Part shown: positions 18,035 to 26,392 of the stretch, one piece after another
Layout of the letters: every line of letters begins with the position of its first letter
Numbering within the stretch: the first letter of the stretch is position 1
Origin: CAZNUM01 sp964539305
GTDB lineage: Bacteria; Fidelibacterota; Marinisomatia; Marinisomatales; TCS55
Length of the DNA: 64,000 bases
Direction of reading: 5' to 3'
Assembly: GCA_964539305.1 (NCBI GenBank)
Contig: CAZIIM010000001.1
Location: 78,710 to 142,709, forward strand
Notes under the pieces: model-generated
Told to the model about the DNA's origin: nothing
Database searches by the model: none
The model's input: only the letters and a program-made list of their open reading frames with translations
Made by a program: the position numbers and the translations under genes

Positions 18035-18322
18035 TTATGGTTTTAATTCTTTATTAACAAAGGTGCGCATGTATTTGGAAGGTTTAAAGGTGGGAACGAA
18101 ACGCTCCGGCAGAAAGATTACTTCTCCCGTTCCGGGATTCCGTGCTTTTTTCGGTTTCCGATGTTTCACCCCAAAAGTTCCAAACCCTCTTAACTCGACG
18201 CGCTCATTTCGTGCCAGAGAATCAATAATGGTGGTCATAATCCCATTCATGACGGCCTCTGTCTCCACCTTGGTTAATCCGGTGGCTTCAGAGACAACGT
18301 CAACAATATTTTGCTTGGTCAT
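18035..18322 (-). CDS. HU/IHF-family DNA-binding protein
   Basis: HU proteins are small dimeric nucleoid proteins that bend DNA. The 95-residue product has the helical dimerisation part (IVDVVSEATGLTKVETEAVMNGIM) and the signature VELRGFGTFGVKHRKPKKARNPGTGE, which forms the DNA-binding beta arm with the conserved Arg-Asn-Pro tip at about residues 60-63. Whether it is HU or an IHF-like paralogue cannot be decided from sequence alone. It lies 3 bp after sppA and 9 bp before the 31-residue basic protein. Confidence 0.95.
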   Translation of the reverse strand: MTKQNIVDVVSEATGLTKVETEAVMNGIMTTIIDSLARNERVELRGFGTFGVKHRKPKKARNPGTGEVIFLPERFVPTFKPSKYMRTFVNKELKP

Positions 18323-18325
18323 ATC

Positions 18326-19222
18326 TTACTCCATTCTCCAACGATACGCTGGAAGTTCATCAAACCGGGTTCCGATTGAGTGGTCCCATTCCCCCCGTAG
18401 CCATTTCAGAATCGAGGGTTTATTCTTGTGTAAACGGACCACTTTTGGCTTTCCGGAGATGTGTGCCAGAGAACCGGCCAGCTGGATGGCATTCTCCATC
18501 GTCCCCAAACGGTCGATCAAACCTTTTTCCAGGGATTGTTCCCCAGTGTAAATGCGGCCATCCGCCAGGGAACGAACATCCTCCGTGGACATGGAGCGAC
18601 CTTCAGCCACGGCCTGAACAAATTGATCGTACAAATCGCTGACAACCGTCTCCAGGTACTCTTTATCAGCCCGGGTAGGTTTCCGGGTCGGCGATCCTGT
18701 ATCTTTCAATGGTCCGCTTTTAACTGTTTCGACACTAATGCCGATTTTCCCCAGTAACTCCTCAGCCACCGGGTAATTCATAATGACACCAATGCTGCCT
18801 AAAATACTACCACGATTGGCAATAATACTGTCACCGGCCACTGCAATATAATAGCCTCCGGAAGCTGCCACGGCTCCCAGGGACATTACTACCGGTTTTT
18901 CTTCCTTCAACACTTTGATTTTCTCGTAGATTTCCTGAGTTGGGGCCACCAGACCGCCGGGGGATTCAATCCGCACCACCACTGCCTTTATATCATCCCG
19001 TTCCTGAAGTCGATCCAATTCAGCCACTGTCTCATCGGAAGCATAGATGGGGCCATTGATGGTGACCACACCTACTTTATCTCCCAAACCACCTGAACCG
19101 TCGATTTCAGCCATTGCCATCCCCAGTCGGAAAATCAATACAATCAATAAAAGACCCCCGAGAAACCACCAGATCCAGCGGCCGGAGTGCAGGGGTGGTC
19201 TTTTCAGCCCTGTTTGAGCCAT
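18326..19222 (-). CDS. sppA: Signal peptide peptidase SppA (36K type)
   Basis: SppA is a membrane-anchored serine protease that cleaves remnant signal peptides. Taking the ATG at 19222 gives 298 residues with one N-terminal membrane anchor (WIWWFLGGLLLIVLIFRLG). The catalytic domain is single-copy, as in Bacillus SppA: the nucleophile Ser lies in GAVAASGGYYIAVAGD and the general-base Lys in KSGPLKDTGSPTR. The chosen ATG lies within the last codons of the upstream transglycosylase gene (19-bp overlap); a longer start at 19276 would add residues that are antisense of nothing and look like read-through of that gene in another frame. Confidence 0.93.
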   Translation of the reverse strand: MAQTGLKRPPLHSGRWIWWFLGGLLLIVLIFRLGMAMAEIDGSGGLGDKVGVVTINGPIYASDETVAELDRLQERDDIKAVVVRIESPGGLVAPTQEIYEKIKVLKEEKPVVMSLGAVAASGGYYIAVAGDSIIANRGSILGSIGVIMNYPVAEELLGKIGISVETVKSGPLKDTGSPTRKPTRADKEYLETVVSDLYDQFVQAVAEGRSMSTEDVRSLADGRIYTGEQSLEKGLIDRLGTMENAIQLAGSLAHISGKPKVVRLHKNKPSILKWLRGEWDHSIGTRFDELPAYRWRME

Positions 19223-20838
19223 AACACTAATTTCTGACCCGGATATATGTAATCTCCATACCGCAAACCATTCCACTTGCGAATACTGCTGGCACGGGTG
19301 CCGTAATTTTCAGCAATATGTCCCAGGGTATCGCCTTTTTTCACCTGGTACACAAATTTGGAATAACCTGGAAGGGAACTGGGCGTCGGCGCTGAGGCTA
19401 AATTGGTCCCTGGAATCGGGATTGTCAGTTTCTGGCCCATGCGGATTTTATGACGATTCCGAATTTTATTTACCGCTGCCAGGTCATGAATGGATACATG
19501 ATACTTTTTTGAAATTGTCCAGAGGCTTTCCCCCTTTCGAACCCGGTGGACCACGTATTGGGGCGCAAACCGTTCATTCTCCGGCAGAGCGTTGTAGTTG
19601 GCGAGGAACAGGTCTTTTTTACCGACCGGCAACTTCAGCAAATACGGTTCGGTCGGTGTGGCCGACTGTCGCAATTCCGGATTATACTTTTTCAGGGTCT
19701 TCAAGGAAATGTTCGCGGTTCGGGCCAGCACGGAGATGTCAGCACTTTTTTCAATTAACACCTCTTCAAAAGTAAACGGCTTCTTCCGTTTCTTCGGTAC
19801 CGTGAACCCAAATGCAGCCGGATCCCGGGCAATGATGGTGGCCGCTAAAAAATAGGGAACGTAGTTCCGGGTTTCGGCCGGTAGGGAATGGAGTTGCCAG
19901 AAGTCAGATGTCTGGTGAATCCGGGTGGCCCGGCGGATACGGCCGGATCCAGCATTGTAGGCCGCCAGGGCCAGATACCAGCTGTCGAATTCTTCGTATA
20001 AATCCCGTAAATAGGCACAGGCAGCTTTGGTGGATTTAATCGGATCCCGACGTTCATCGATGTACCAGTTGCGCTGTAACCCGTATTTTTTCCCTGTGGC
20101 ATACACAAATTGCCACATACCGGTGGCGCTGGCACGGGAATAGGCCCGCGGATTGAAACCGGATTCAATCATGGCCAGATAGACTAATTCCTCCGGGAGA
20201 TTGCATTCCTGAATAATTTCTTTTATGACGGGGGCGTATTCGTCAGCCCGCGTAAGCCAGCGCTGGAACTGTCGGCGACCCTTCGTTTTAAAAAATTCAA
20301 TAAACTGATCCACCTTTTTATTGCGTACCAGTGGAATATGGCCATCCCGGTCATCCACAACCGTGAATTGACTGGCGCCCATTTCCACTTCCAGGGGTTC
20401 TACCAGATCGGTCACTTCCCGCCGCATCAACTCCGGTGTAATATCCGCGTCAATGGTCTCCAGTGTTTTAAAACGGTGAACATACAGTTCAATCAGAGCC
20501 GACTCAAACCGGTCGAATTCATCCCGGTCATCCTCCGTCATATCGCCCAGCTGATCCGCCTCGGTTAATAAATCAAATATCCGATCCAACGTATAAATCA
20601 CTTCCAACGTGTCGCCGTGCACATCCGCAATCATGGCATCCGACAACAGCATTTTCACATCAGCCAATAAATGGGGTAAGCGATTCTGGGTAGCCGATTC
20701 CCCGGTACTGGAATCAAAACCGTTTTGGGTCTGTTTTCCGGTAACGGCCGTGGTCTCGGGACCCTTATCCACGGTTTGACTCATCAGGAATCCCACCCCA
20801 ACGAAGGTAAAAAGAATTACTCTAACTGCTTGTTTCAT
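19204..20838 (-). CDS. MltD-like membrane-bound lytic transglycosylase with two LysM domains
   Basis: This enzyme would cleave peptidoglycan glycan strands in the periplasm. The 544-residue product has a signal peptide (about 1-20), a linker, an SLT domain with the catalytic Glu225 in LAMIESGFNPRAYSRASATGMWQF, and the AAYNAGSGRI motif about 85 residues later. The C-terminus has two LysM repeats: VHRVRKGESLWTISKKYHVS (about 430-475) and VYQVKKGDTLGHIAENYGTR (about 490-540). The order SLT then LysM is that of MltD. There is no lipobox, so it may be periplasmic rather than a lipoprotein. It follows rfaE2 by 53 bp and overlaps sppA. Confidence 0.92.
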   Translation of the reverse strand: MKQAVRVILFTFVGVGFLMSQTVDKGPETTAVTGKQTQNGFDSSTGESATQNRLPHLLADVKMLLSDAMIADVHGDTLEVIYTLDRIFDLLTEADQLGDMTEDDRDEFDRFESALIELYVHRFKTLETIDADITPELMRREVTDLVEPLEVEMGASQFTVVDDRDGHIPLVRNKKVDQFIEFFKTKGRRQFQRWLTRADEYAPVIKEIIQECNLPEELVYLAMIESGFNPRAYSRASATGMWQFVYATGKKYGLQRNWYIDERRDPIKSTKAACAYLRDLYEEFDSWYLALAAYNAGSGRIRRATRIHQTSDFWQLHSLPAETRNYVPYFLAATIIARDPAAFGFTVPKKRKKPFTFEEVLIEKSADISVLARTANISLKTLKKYNPELRQSATPTEPYLLKLPVGKKDLFLANYNALPENERFAPQYVVHRVRKGESLWTISKKYHVSIHDLAAVNKIRNRHKIRMGQKLTIPIPGTNLASAPTPSSLPGYSKFVYQVKKGDTLGHIAENYGTRASSIRKWNGLRYGDYIYPGQKLVLWLKQG

Positions 20839-20891
20839 AAATAGTTGGCGCCAATCGAACTGGCGAAGTTAGGGGGTGCGTCTTCGCCCAG

Positions 20892-21365
20892 TCAAGGCTT
20901 TTCACCCTTAATTTTCTGAATTAACCTGGACGTGCTGAAGCCTTCCACAAGGGGAATGATTTCCACCCGGCCTCCATACTGTTTTACTGTTTCAGCACCC
21001 ACAATTTCCTGTTCCTCGTAATCGCCGCCTTTCACCAATATATCCGGCTTCAGCTCCTGGATTAGGGCTGCCGGCGTGTCTTCGTTAAAAATGACGACTG
21101 CATCCACCATCCTGAGGGCATCCAATATCTGGGCTCGACCCTCCTGATTAATCAGGGGACGGTTCTCACCTTTTAACCGCCTTAAAGAATGATCCGAATT
21201 CAGCCCCACCACCAAAAAATCTCCCAGGTTCCGGGCCGCCTGTAAATAGGCAACGTGCCCCGGGTGCAGTAAATCAAAACAACCATTGGTAAATACCACC
21301 ACGTTACCCTGTGCCCGCTTTTCAGCGATCCGGTGGACCGCCTCCCTCCTATTCCAAATAGCCAT
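20892..21365 (-). CDS. rfaE2: D-glycero-beta-D-manno-heptose 1-phosphate adenylyltransferase (RfaE2-type)
   Basis: This nucleotidyltransferase would make ADP-heptose for the LPS core. The 157-residue product is the stand-alone C-terminal half of HldE: VVFTNGCFDLLHPGHVAYL at residues 23-41 contains the nucleotide-binding HxGH (HPGH), followed by NSDHSLRRLKGENRPL and the C-terminal SFSTSRLIQKI (STS motif). The kinase half is not present in the window. It overlaps the DUF2851 gene by 17 bp. A related cytidylyltransferase role cannot be excluded by sequence alone, but KGENRPL favours heptose. Confidence 0.88.
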   Translation of the reverse strand: MAIWNRREAVHRIAEKRAQGNVVVFTNGCFDLLHPGHVAYLQAARNLGDFLVVGLNSDHSLRRLKGENRPLINQEGRAQILDALRMVDAVVIFNEDTPAALIQELKPDILVKGGDYEEQEIVGAETVKQYGGRVEIIPLVEGFSTSRLIQKIKGEKP

Positions 21366-22482
21366 TCCACCCTTTCAAAGGACACAGGGCACAGTGGTGC
21401 CCACTGCAATACTGCCGATCCAGTTCTAACAGCCCTTGTAAGAGCGGAAAGGAATGGAGTACCGTCGGGCCCAGACTGGATTGAAACCGTCGCCAGTATT
21501 TTCCATAGCTGTAGGGTAATTTCAAGGCATTAAACCGGGCGACCCAGTGGCGGTAATAAACCAGGTTTTCCCGGTCCAGACTGAGACCAGCCAGGTAGGG
21601 ATAAAACACGTTCCCTTTTAATTCGGTCTGGATTCCCACACCCCCCAGCGAATGAAACTGGGAAGAAAATGCCGCTTCAAATTGGTCTGGTCGGCACCAC
21701 CAAAGTGGATGGAACTGGAAATTAAACCGTATCAGGGTTTTTGCCAGGGGGAACCGGTTCTGGGGTTGCTGTGCCGGTCGAATCCCGCCCTTTTTCCATT
21801 GTATTCTGGACACCCATTCTGGAAACATTTTGTCCAGTTTCATCCCGTCGAAACCATCCTTGATTTGTTCATCGACCAAAGCGGCGAGGCTGAGAAAGGA
21901 AGCCTCATTCCCACCTTTACCCAACAGTCTGAATGTGCTGAAAAGTCTGGTGTTGAACCCGGTTTCGGGAGCCGTTCGAAAAAACCGGACCTTTCTCTGC
22001 CACCGCTTCTGACTGAATTGATGTAAAATTTTGGGCCATTCTTTAGAAAGTAGTCGCTGCTCCAAACGGCAGGTTGGAGTGGCTATGCCCTCTTTTGGAC
22101 AGTACACTACAATTCCATTTAATTTGGTATCCAACGGAGTAGCGGACCCAAGAAGATGAATTTTTACCGATTGATACTGGGGATTCTGAAGGTGGCCGTG
22201 GGAAAACCAATCCCGGGCTCGTCGGTGGCACTCCACGTCACCGGTGAGGTACCTGCCCCGGTAAAAAAAACAGGCCTTTTGAAAATCGGGACCTTCCCCC
22301 TGATTCCGAACACCTGGGTCAATCACCAGAATCTTTTCCGCCGTCCGCGTCAATAGTACTGTCCCAGGCCTGATTTGAGCCCACCACCGTACAATCCGTA
22401 TCTCCAGATCCTGTTCACGTACAGCACCGGTCAAAGCCGACTGAGCAGGTATGGAATAATGGTTTCCTTGGCTGTAAATCAT
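21349..22482 (-). CDS. DUF2851 family protein
   Basis: The function is unknown. The 377-residue product has the DUF2851 signature: VIDPGVRNQGEGPDFQKACF near residue 50-69, then LTGDVECHRRARDWFSHGH near 78-96 and SVKIHLLG. The acidic and histidine residues (GPDF, GDVEcH) resemble a metal-dependent nuclease-like active site, but that is only an impression. The C-terminus has a Cys/His cluster (YCSGHHCALCPL) that could bind zinc. It overlaps plsC by 4 bp and rfaE2 by 17 bp. The family is common in Bacteroidota and Chlorobi-related genomes. Confidence 0.78.
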   Translation of the reverse strand: MIYSQGNHYSIPAQSALTGAVREQDLEIRIVRWWAQIRPGTVLLTRTAEKILVIDPGVRNQGEGPDFQKACFFYRGRYLTGDVECHRRARDWFSHGHLQNPQYQSVKIHLLGSATPLDTKLNGIVVYCPKEGIATPTCRLEQRLLSKEWPKILHQFSQKRWQRKVRFFRTAPETGFNTRLFSTFRLLGKGGNEASFLSLAALVDEQIKDGFDGMKLDKMFPEWVSRIQWKKGGIRPAQQPQNRFPLAKTLIRFNFQFHPLWWCRPDQFEAAFSSQFHSLGGVGIQTELKGNVFYPYLAGLSLDRENLVYYRHWVARFNALKLPYSYGKYWRRFQSSLGPTVLHSFPLLQGLLELDRQYCSGHHCALCPLKGWNGYLE

Positions 22483-23255
22483 GGCGTAGAACCTGACTCT
22501 TTCAGCGCAATCACCGCCTCACGCACGTGATCCACAAATGCCTGGCGTGTTTCATAGCTGTAATTCTGGGGTAAAATGGGACTTCCGATCCTCAATTCCA
22601 GTTGATTGCCTCCTAAACTAAGCGAATGTTTCTTCAGGGCTTGACCCGTACCACAACAGGCCATGGGGACCACCGGCAGGTTCGCTTCGAGTGCCACCAA
22701 TAGTCCTCCTTTTTTAAAACGGTGAACTCGGCCATCCGTGGAACGCGTCCCCTCTGGAAACAACAGAATTGACCGCGGATGTTTTCGAAGCGATTCCACG
22801 GCGCGTTGCAGGGATTCCAGCGCTTTCTCATGATTACTGCGGTCGACAAAAATATGCCCAGCCAGTGCCATAGCCCAGCCGAATATAGGGATTTTTTTCA
22901 ACTCAATTTTAGCAATTGAAACCAGGGGATAAGGCAGGGTGGCATAGGCCAGTAGAATATCAAAGGCAGACTCATGATTTGCAGCGAATAAATATTGGGC
23001 ATCCGGTTTCAACCGCTCTAACCCAATGACCCAATAGGAAACGCCTGCCGCCGCCAATAAAATCCGAGACCAGATACGTGCGATCCAGGCTCCAAACCGG
23101 CCTCCCCGTTCAAAAATGGAACCTACCATCGCCGCCAGACCCAGAATTACGGTCCAGACGGTTAAATTGAATAGAACCCAGGCGGAACGCAACCTAAAGA
23201 ATCGCTTCACCACCAAAATAGGGCTGAAGTACCTCCGGTATTTTAACGCTGCCAT
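22479..23255 (-). CDS. plsC: 1-acyl-sn-glycerol-3-phosphate acyltransferase
   Basis: PlsC adds the second acyl chain in phosphatidic acid synthesis at the membrane. The 258-residue product has a membrane segment near residues 25-45, the catalytic HX4D box His94-Asp99 (AANHESAFD) and the glycerol-phosphate box FPEGTRS at about 166-172. The annotated ATG at 23255 would overlap serS by 62 bp, which is unusually long. GTG codons at 23213 or 23210 would reduce the overlap to about 20 bp and still retain the membrane segment, so the start is uncertain. Confidence 0.9.
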   Translation of the reverse strand: MAALKYRRYFSPILVVKRFFRLRSAWVLFNLTVWTVILGLAAMVGSIFERGGRFGAWIARIWSRILLAAAGVSYWVIGLERLKPDAQYLFAANHESAFDILLAYATLPYPLVSIAKIELKKIPIFGWAMALAGHIFVDRSNHEKALESLQRAVESLRKHPRSILLFPEGTRSTDGRVHRFKKGGLLVALEANLPVVPMACCGTGQALKKHSLSLGGNQLELRIGSPILPQNYSYETRQAFVDHVREAVIALKESGSTP

Positions 23256-24462
23256 CTTCCTGCTGGTAGGTCTCCAGCAGCGCCACCACCAGCCTCGGTG
23301 TGGCTACCCCGGATCCGTTCAGGGTGTGAACATAATCCACTTTTTGATCTTGACGTCGACGGTAACGGATATTCCCGCGACGGGCCTGAAAACTTTCAAA
23401 ATTACTGCAGGAAGACACCTCCAGCCATTTTTCTTCCCCCGGTGCCCAGACCTCCAGGTCATAACACTTGGCAGCGGCAAAACTCAGATCGCCGGTACAC
23501 AGTTCCAGGACACGATACTGGAGACCGAGTGCCTGGAGGACTGATTCAGCCTGACGAACCAGCGATTCCAACTCCTGATAAGACTGCTCCGGTTGAACAA
23601 ACTTGACTAATTCGACCTTATTAAACTGATGCAGACGAAGCAAACCGTGGGTCTCCTTTCCGTAGGATCCCGCCTCCCGTCTGAAACAGGCGGAATAGGC
23701 CACATAATTCAAGGGCAAATCCTCCTCAGACAGAATCTCTTCCCGGTGAATATTGGTGACCGGCACCTCAGCCGTGGGAATCAGCCAAAGGGAATCTTTC
23801 TCCGACTGGTACATTTCTTCAGCAAATTTCGGTAACTGGCCGCAGGTAAGGGCTGCTTCTTCCCGTACCATAAAGGGGGGAAATACCTCCGTACAGCCAA
23901 ATTGGTCAATATGAATATCCAGCATGAAATTCAATAAAGCCCGTTCAAGTTTTGCACCGGCTCCAATATACAGGGGAAACCCCGACCCTGAGATCCGGGA
24001 TCCCCGATGAAAGTCAAGTATTTTTAACTGGGTACCTATTTCCAGGTGAGTGCGCGGTGCAAAGGAAAAACGGGCCTTTTCACCCCATTCGCGGACAAGG
24101 ACATTTTCAGCAGGACCGGTTCCTACCGGGGCACTTTCGTGGGGGATATTGGGCACCCGCAGTAGCAGGGAACGAAGCGATTCCTGGACTTGACTGGTCT
24201 TTTGTTCCAAGGTTTTTATCTTCTGACCCACCTGGCGCATGGCCTGAATCGCATCGGAGACATCTTCCCCGTTTCGTTTCAATTCAGCTATCGATTCCGA
24301 TGCCCGGTTCCGTTCCGCCCGCAGGGTATTGCCCTCATTCAATAAGGACCGATATTCCCGATCCAACTCCAGAATGGATGAAAGATCAATTTTTTCTCCC
24401 TTTGTTTTCAGGGCTTGTTCCACTTCTTCAGGGTGATTTCGGATCAGATCCAATGCAAGCAT
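23194..24462 (-). CDS. serS: Seryl-tRNA synthetase
   Basis: SerS charges tRNA-Ser. With the ATG at 24462 the product has 422 residues and starts MLALDLIRNHPEEVEQAL, the normal SerS N-terminus. The long antiparallel coiled-coil arm (residues about 30-105) is followed by class II motifs: EVFPPFMVREEAALTCGQLPKF (motif 1 region), YSACFRREAGSYGKETHGLLR (motif 2) and the C-terminal LNGSGVATPRLVVALLETYQ (motif 3). A longer frame from 24504 would overlap rfbC and adds non-family residues; the chosen start leaves a 14-bp gap after rfbC. Confidence 0.96.
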   Translation of the reverse strand: MLALDLIRNHPEEVEQALKTKGEKIDLSSILELDREYRSLLNEGNTLRAERNRASESIAELKRNGEDVSDAIQAMRQVGQKIKTLEQKTSQVQESLRSLLLRVPNIPHESAPVGTGPAENVLVREWGEKARFSFAPRTHLEIGTQLKILDFHRGSRISGSGFPLYIGAGAKLERALLNFMLDIHIDQFGCTEVFPPFMVREEAALTCGQLPKFAEEMYQSEKDSLWLIPTAEVPVTNIHREEILSEEDLPLNYVAYSACFRREAGSYGKETHGLLRLHQFNKVELVKFVQPEQSYQELESLVRQAESVLQALGLQYRVLELCTGDLSFAAAKCYDLEVWAPGEEKWLEVSSCSNFESFQARRGNIRYRRRQDQKVDYVHTLNGSGVATPRLVVALLETYQQEDGSVKIPEVLQPYFGGEAIL

Positions 24463-24476
24463 ACGATTCCTTGAGT

Positions 24477-25049
24477 TTAAAGATGACCGGATGATTTTAC
24501 ACAATGGGGGAGGAAATTAGGATCAATTTCTGACAGAAGGGGTAATCCAGAATCCTTGGAGGAGACAATCTTTGACCCCGAAGGCCAGTCAATCGCCAAG
24601 CGGGGATCATCCCATTTTATCCCATATTCATCCTCAGGGGCATATTCCCGGGTACACTTGTACTGAAATACAGCTTCAGGTGAAAGCACCATATAACCAT
24701 GGGCAAATCCCTCTGGAATAAAGGCTTGTAAATGGTTCTCTCCCGTCAATTCAAACCCGACCCATTGACCAAAAGTGGGAGAACCCTGCCGAATATCCAC
24801 TGCCACATCAAAAACAGCCCCTTGCACAACCCGCACCAGTTTACCTTGGGCGTGGCGTAATTGATAATGGAGACCCCTTAACACCCCTTTCTGAGACTTG
24901 GCTTCGTTATCCTGGACATAGTCAGTAGGGAGTCCCAAAGTCTGGAAATGGGAGGTTTTAAAAACCTCGAAGAAATAGCCCCGAGAATCCTGATGGACTT
25001 GGGGATGCAGAAGAATAACCTCCGGGATTCGGGTTTTTTCAAGCCGCAT
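24477..25049 (-). CDS. rfbC: dTDP-4-dehydrorhamnose 3,5-epimerase
   Basis: RfbC converts dTDP-4-keto-6-deoxyglucose to dTDP-4-keto-rhamnose for surface polysaccharide. The 190-residue cupin has VHQDSRGYFFEVF near the N-terminus, the active-site histidine in VLRGLHYQL and the basic/acidic pair in KLVRVVQGAVFDVAVDIR, plus IPEGFAHGYMVLS. Length is normal. It overlaps the 3' end of ugd by 11 bp. rfbA, B and D are not in the window, so the rest of the rhamnose pathway must be elsewhere. Confidence 0.94.
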   Translation of the reverse strand: MRLEKTRIPEVILLHPQVHQDSRGYFFEVFKTSHFQTLGLPTDYVQDNEAKSQKGVLRGLHYQLRHAQGKLVRVVQGAVFDVAVDIRQGSPTFGQWVGFELTGENHLQAFIPEGFAHGYMVLSPEAVFQYKCTREYAPEDEYGIKWDDPRLAIDWPSGSKIVSSKDSGLPLLSEIDPNFLPHCVKSSGHL

Positions 25050-26364
25050 GATGATGGTGCTTCCGGCCTACATTGTCATATACAAATCCAAGTTTCTCCA
25101 GGCTGGCCATTGGAAAGATATTGCGGGTATCCAGTAAAACGGGCGTTTTCAAACGGCGTTTCAACTCTTCCAGGTTTAGGGCCCTGAATTCATTCCATTC
25201 CGTCATAATCACACATCCGTCACAATCTTCTACCGCCTCCTGCCAGCTGTTAAAATAGGAGGCTTCCGGTATCTGCGTCTCCATGGTAGGAACGGCAATG
25301 GGGTCATACGCCTTAACCTGTGCTCCCCCCTCCAGCAGGGCCCTTACCATGTAAAGAGCACTGGATTCCCTCACATCATCGGTCTCCGGCTTAAAACTTA
25401 ATCCCAAGACTGCAATGGATTTCCCTTGAAAGGTTCCTCCTACCAACGCCCGGAGTTTAGCCACCATCCTGTTTTTTTGCCGATTATTGGTCTCAATCGC
25501 CGCTTCAACTGTCCGAAGCTCCTCCCCCCGGGAACGCCCCACTGAGACCAAAGCCTGTGTATCTTTAGGAAAACAGGATCCACCGAAACCGGGTCCAGGA
25601 TGCAGAAACTTGGGACTGATTCGGCCATCCAGGCCCAAGGCCCGGGCAACGACATGTACATCGGCTCCCACGGCTTCACATAAATTGGCAATCTCGTTGA
25701 TATAGCTGATTTTCAAAGCCAGAAAGGCATTGGCAGCATATTTAATCATTTCCGCCGTTTCGATCTCCGTGTGAATCATGGGCGTTTCATTTATGTAAAG
25801 GGGATGGTAAATCGCTTCCATGATTTTGAAAGCCCGCTCGCTGGCAGCACCAATCACGACCCGATCCGGATGAGTGAAATCTGTTACGGCAGCCCCTTCC
25901 CTTAAAAATTCCGGATTGGAAACGTATTCAAACTCAATATCTGGAGGTTTATGTTCAGAAATAATTTCTGCAATGAGCCGGCCGGTCCCGATCGGTACGG
26001 TACTTTTCGTACATACGACCTTGAATTGATTCAGATTCTGGCCAATGACCTTTGCAACGGCTTTCACCGCCGATAAATCCGCCTCACCATTGTCCGCCGG
26101 TGGTGTACCTACAGCGATAAATACAACTTCCGCCCATTGAATGGCACCCGCCACATCGGTAGAAAAAGAAAGTCGTCCAGCAGCCACATTGCGCTTAACC
26201 AACCGTTCCAATCCCGGTTCATGAATTGGAATTCTACCGGACTTGAGCATGGAAATTTTATCCGCATCAATATCGACACAGATAATTTCATGACCAAAAT
26301 CAGAGATCCCCGCTCCGGTGACCAGTCCTACATACCCTGTCCCAACAACTGCAATTTTCTTCAT
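25039..26364 (-). CDS. ugd: UDP-glucose 6-dehydrogenase
   Basis: Ugd oxidises UDP-glucose to UDP-glucuronate with two NAD+. The 441-residue product starts with the Rossmann loop VVGTGYVGLVTGAGISDFGH (residues 6-25) and has the catalytic Cys264 in PGPGFGGSCFPKDT, Lys at KYAANAFLALKISYINE (substrate binding) and the C-terminal NAD/UDP domain. A short run of four histidines ends the protein (HHHHAA), which is unusual but probably without function. Its neighbour rfbC points to a sugar-nucleotide group for surface glycans. Confidence 0.95.
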   Translation of the reverse strand: MKKIAVVGTGYVGLVTGAGISDFGHEIICVDIDADKISMLKSGRIPIHEPGLERLVKRNVAAGRLSFSTDVAGAIQWAEVVFIAVGTPPADNGEADLSAVKAVAKVIGQNLNQFKVVCTKSTVPIGTGRLIAEIISEHKPPDIEFEYVSNPEFLREGAAVTDFTHPDRVVIGAASERAFKIMEAIYHPLYINETPMIHTEIETAEMIKYAANAFLALKISYINEIANLCEAVGADVHVVARALGLDGRISPKFLHPGPGFGGSCFPKDTQALVSVGRSRGEELRTVEAAIETNNRQKNRMVAKLRALVGGTFQGKSIAVLGLSFKPETDDVRESSALYMVRALLEGGAQVKAYDPIAVPTMETQIPEASYFNSWQEAVEDCDGCVIMTEWNEFRALNLEELKRRLKTPVLLDTRNIFPMASLEKLGFVYDNVGRKHHHHAA

Positions 26365-26392
26365 TTAAGTTTCCGGTATTTATGCAATAAAG

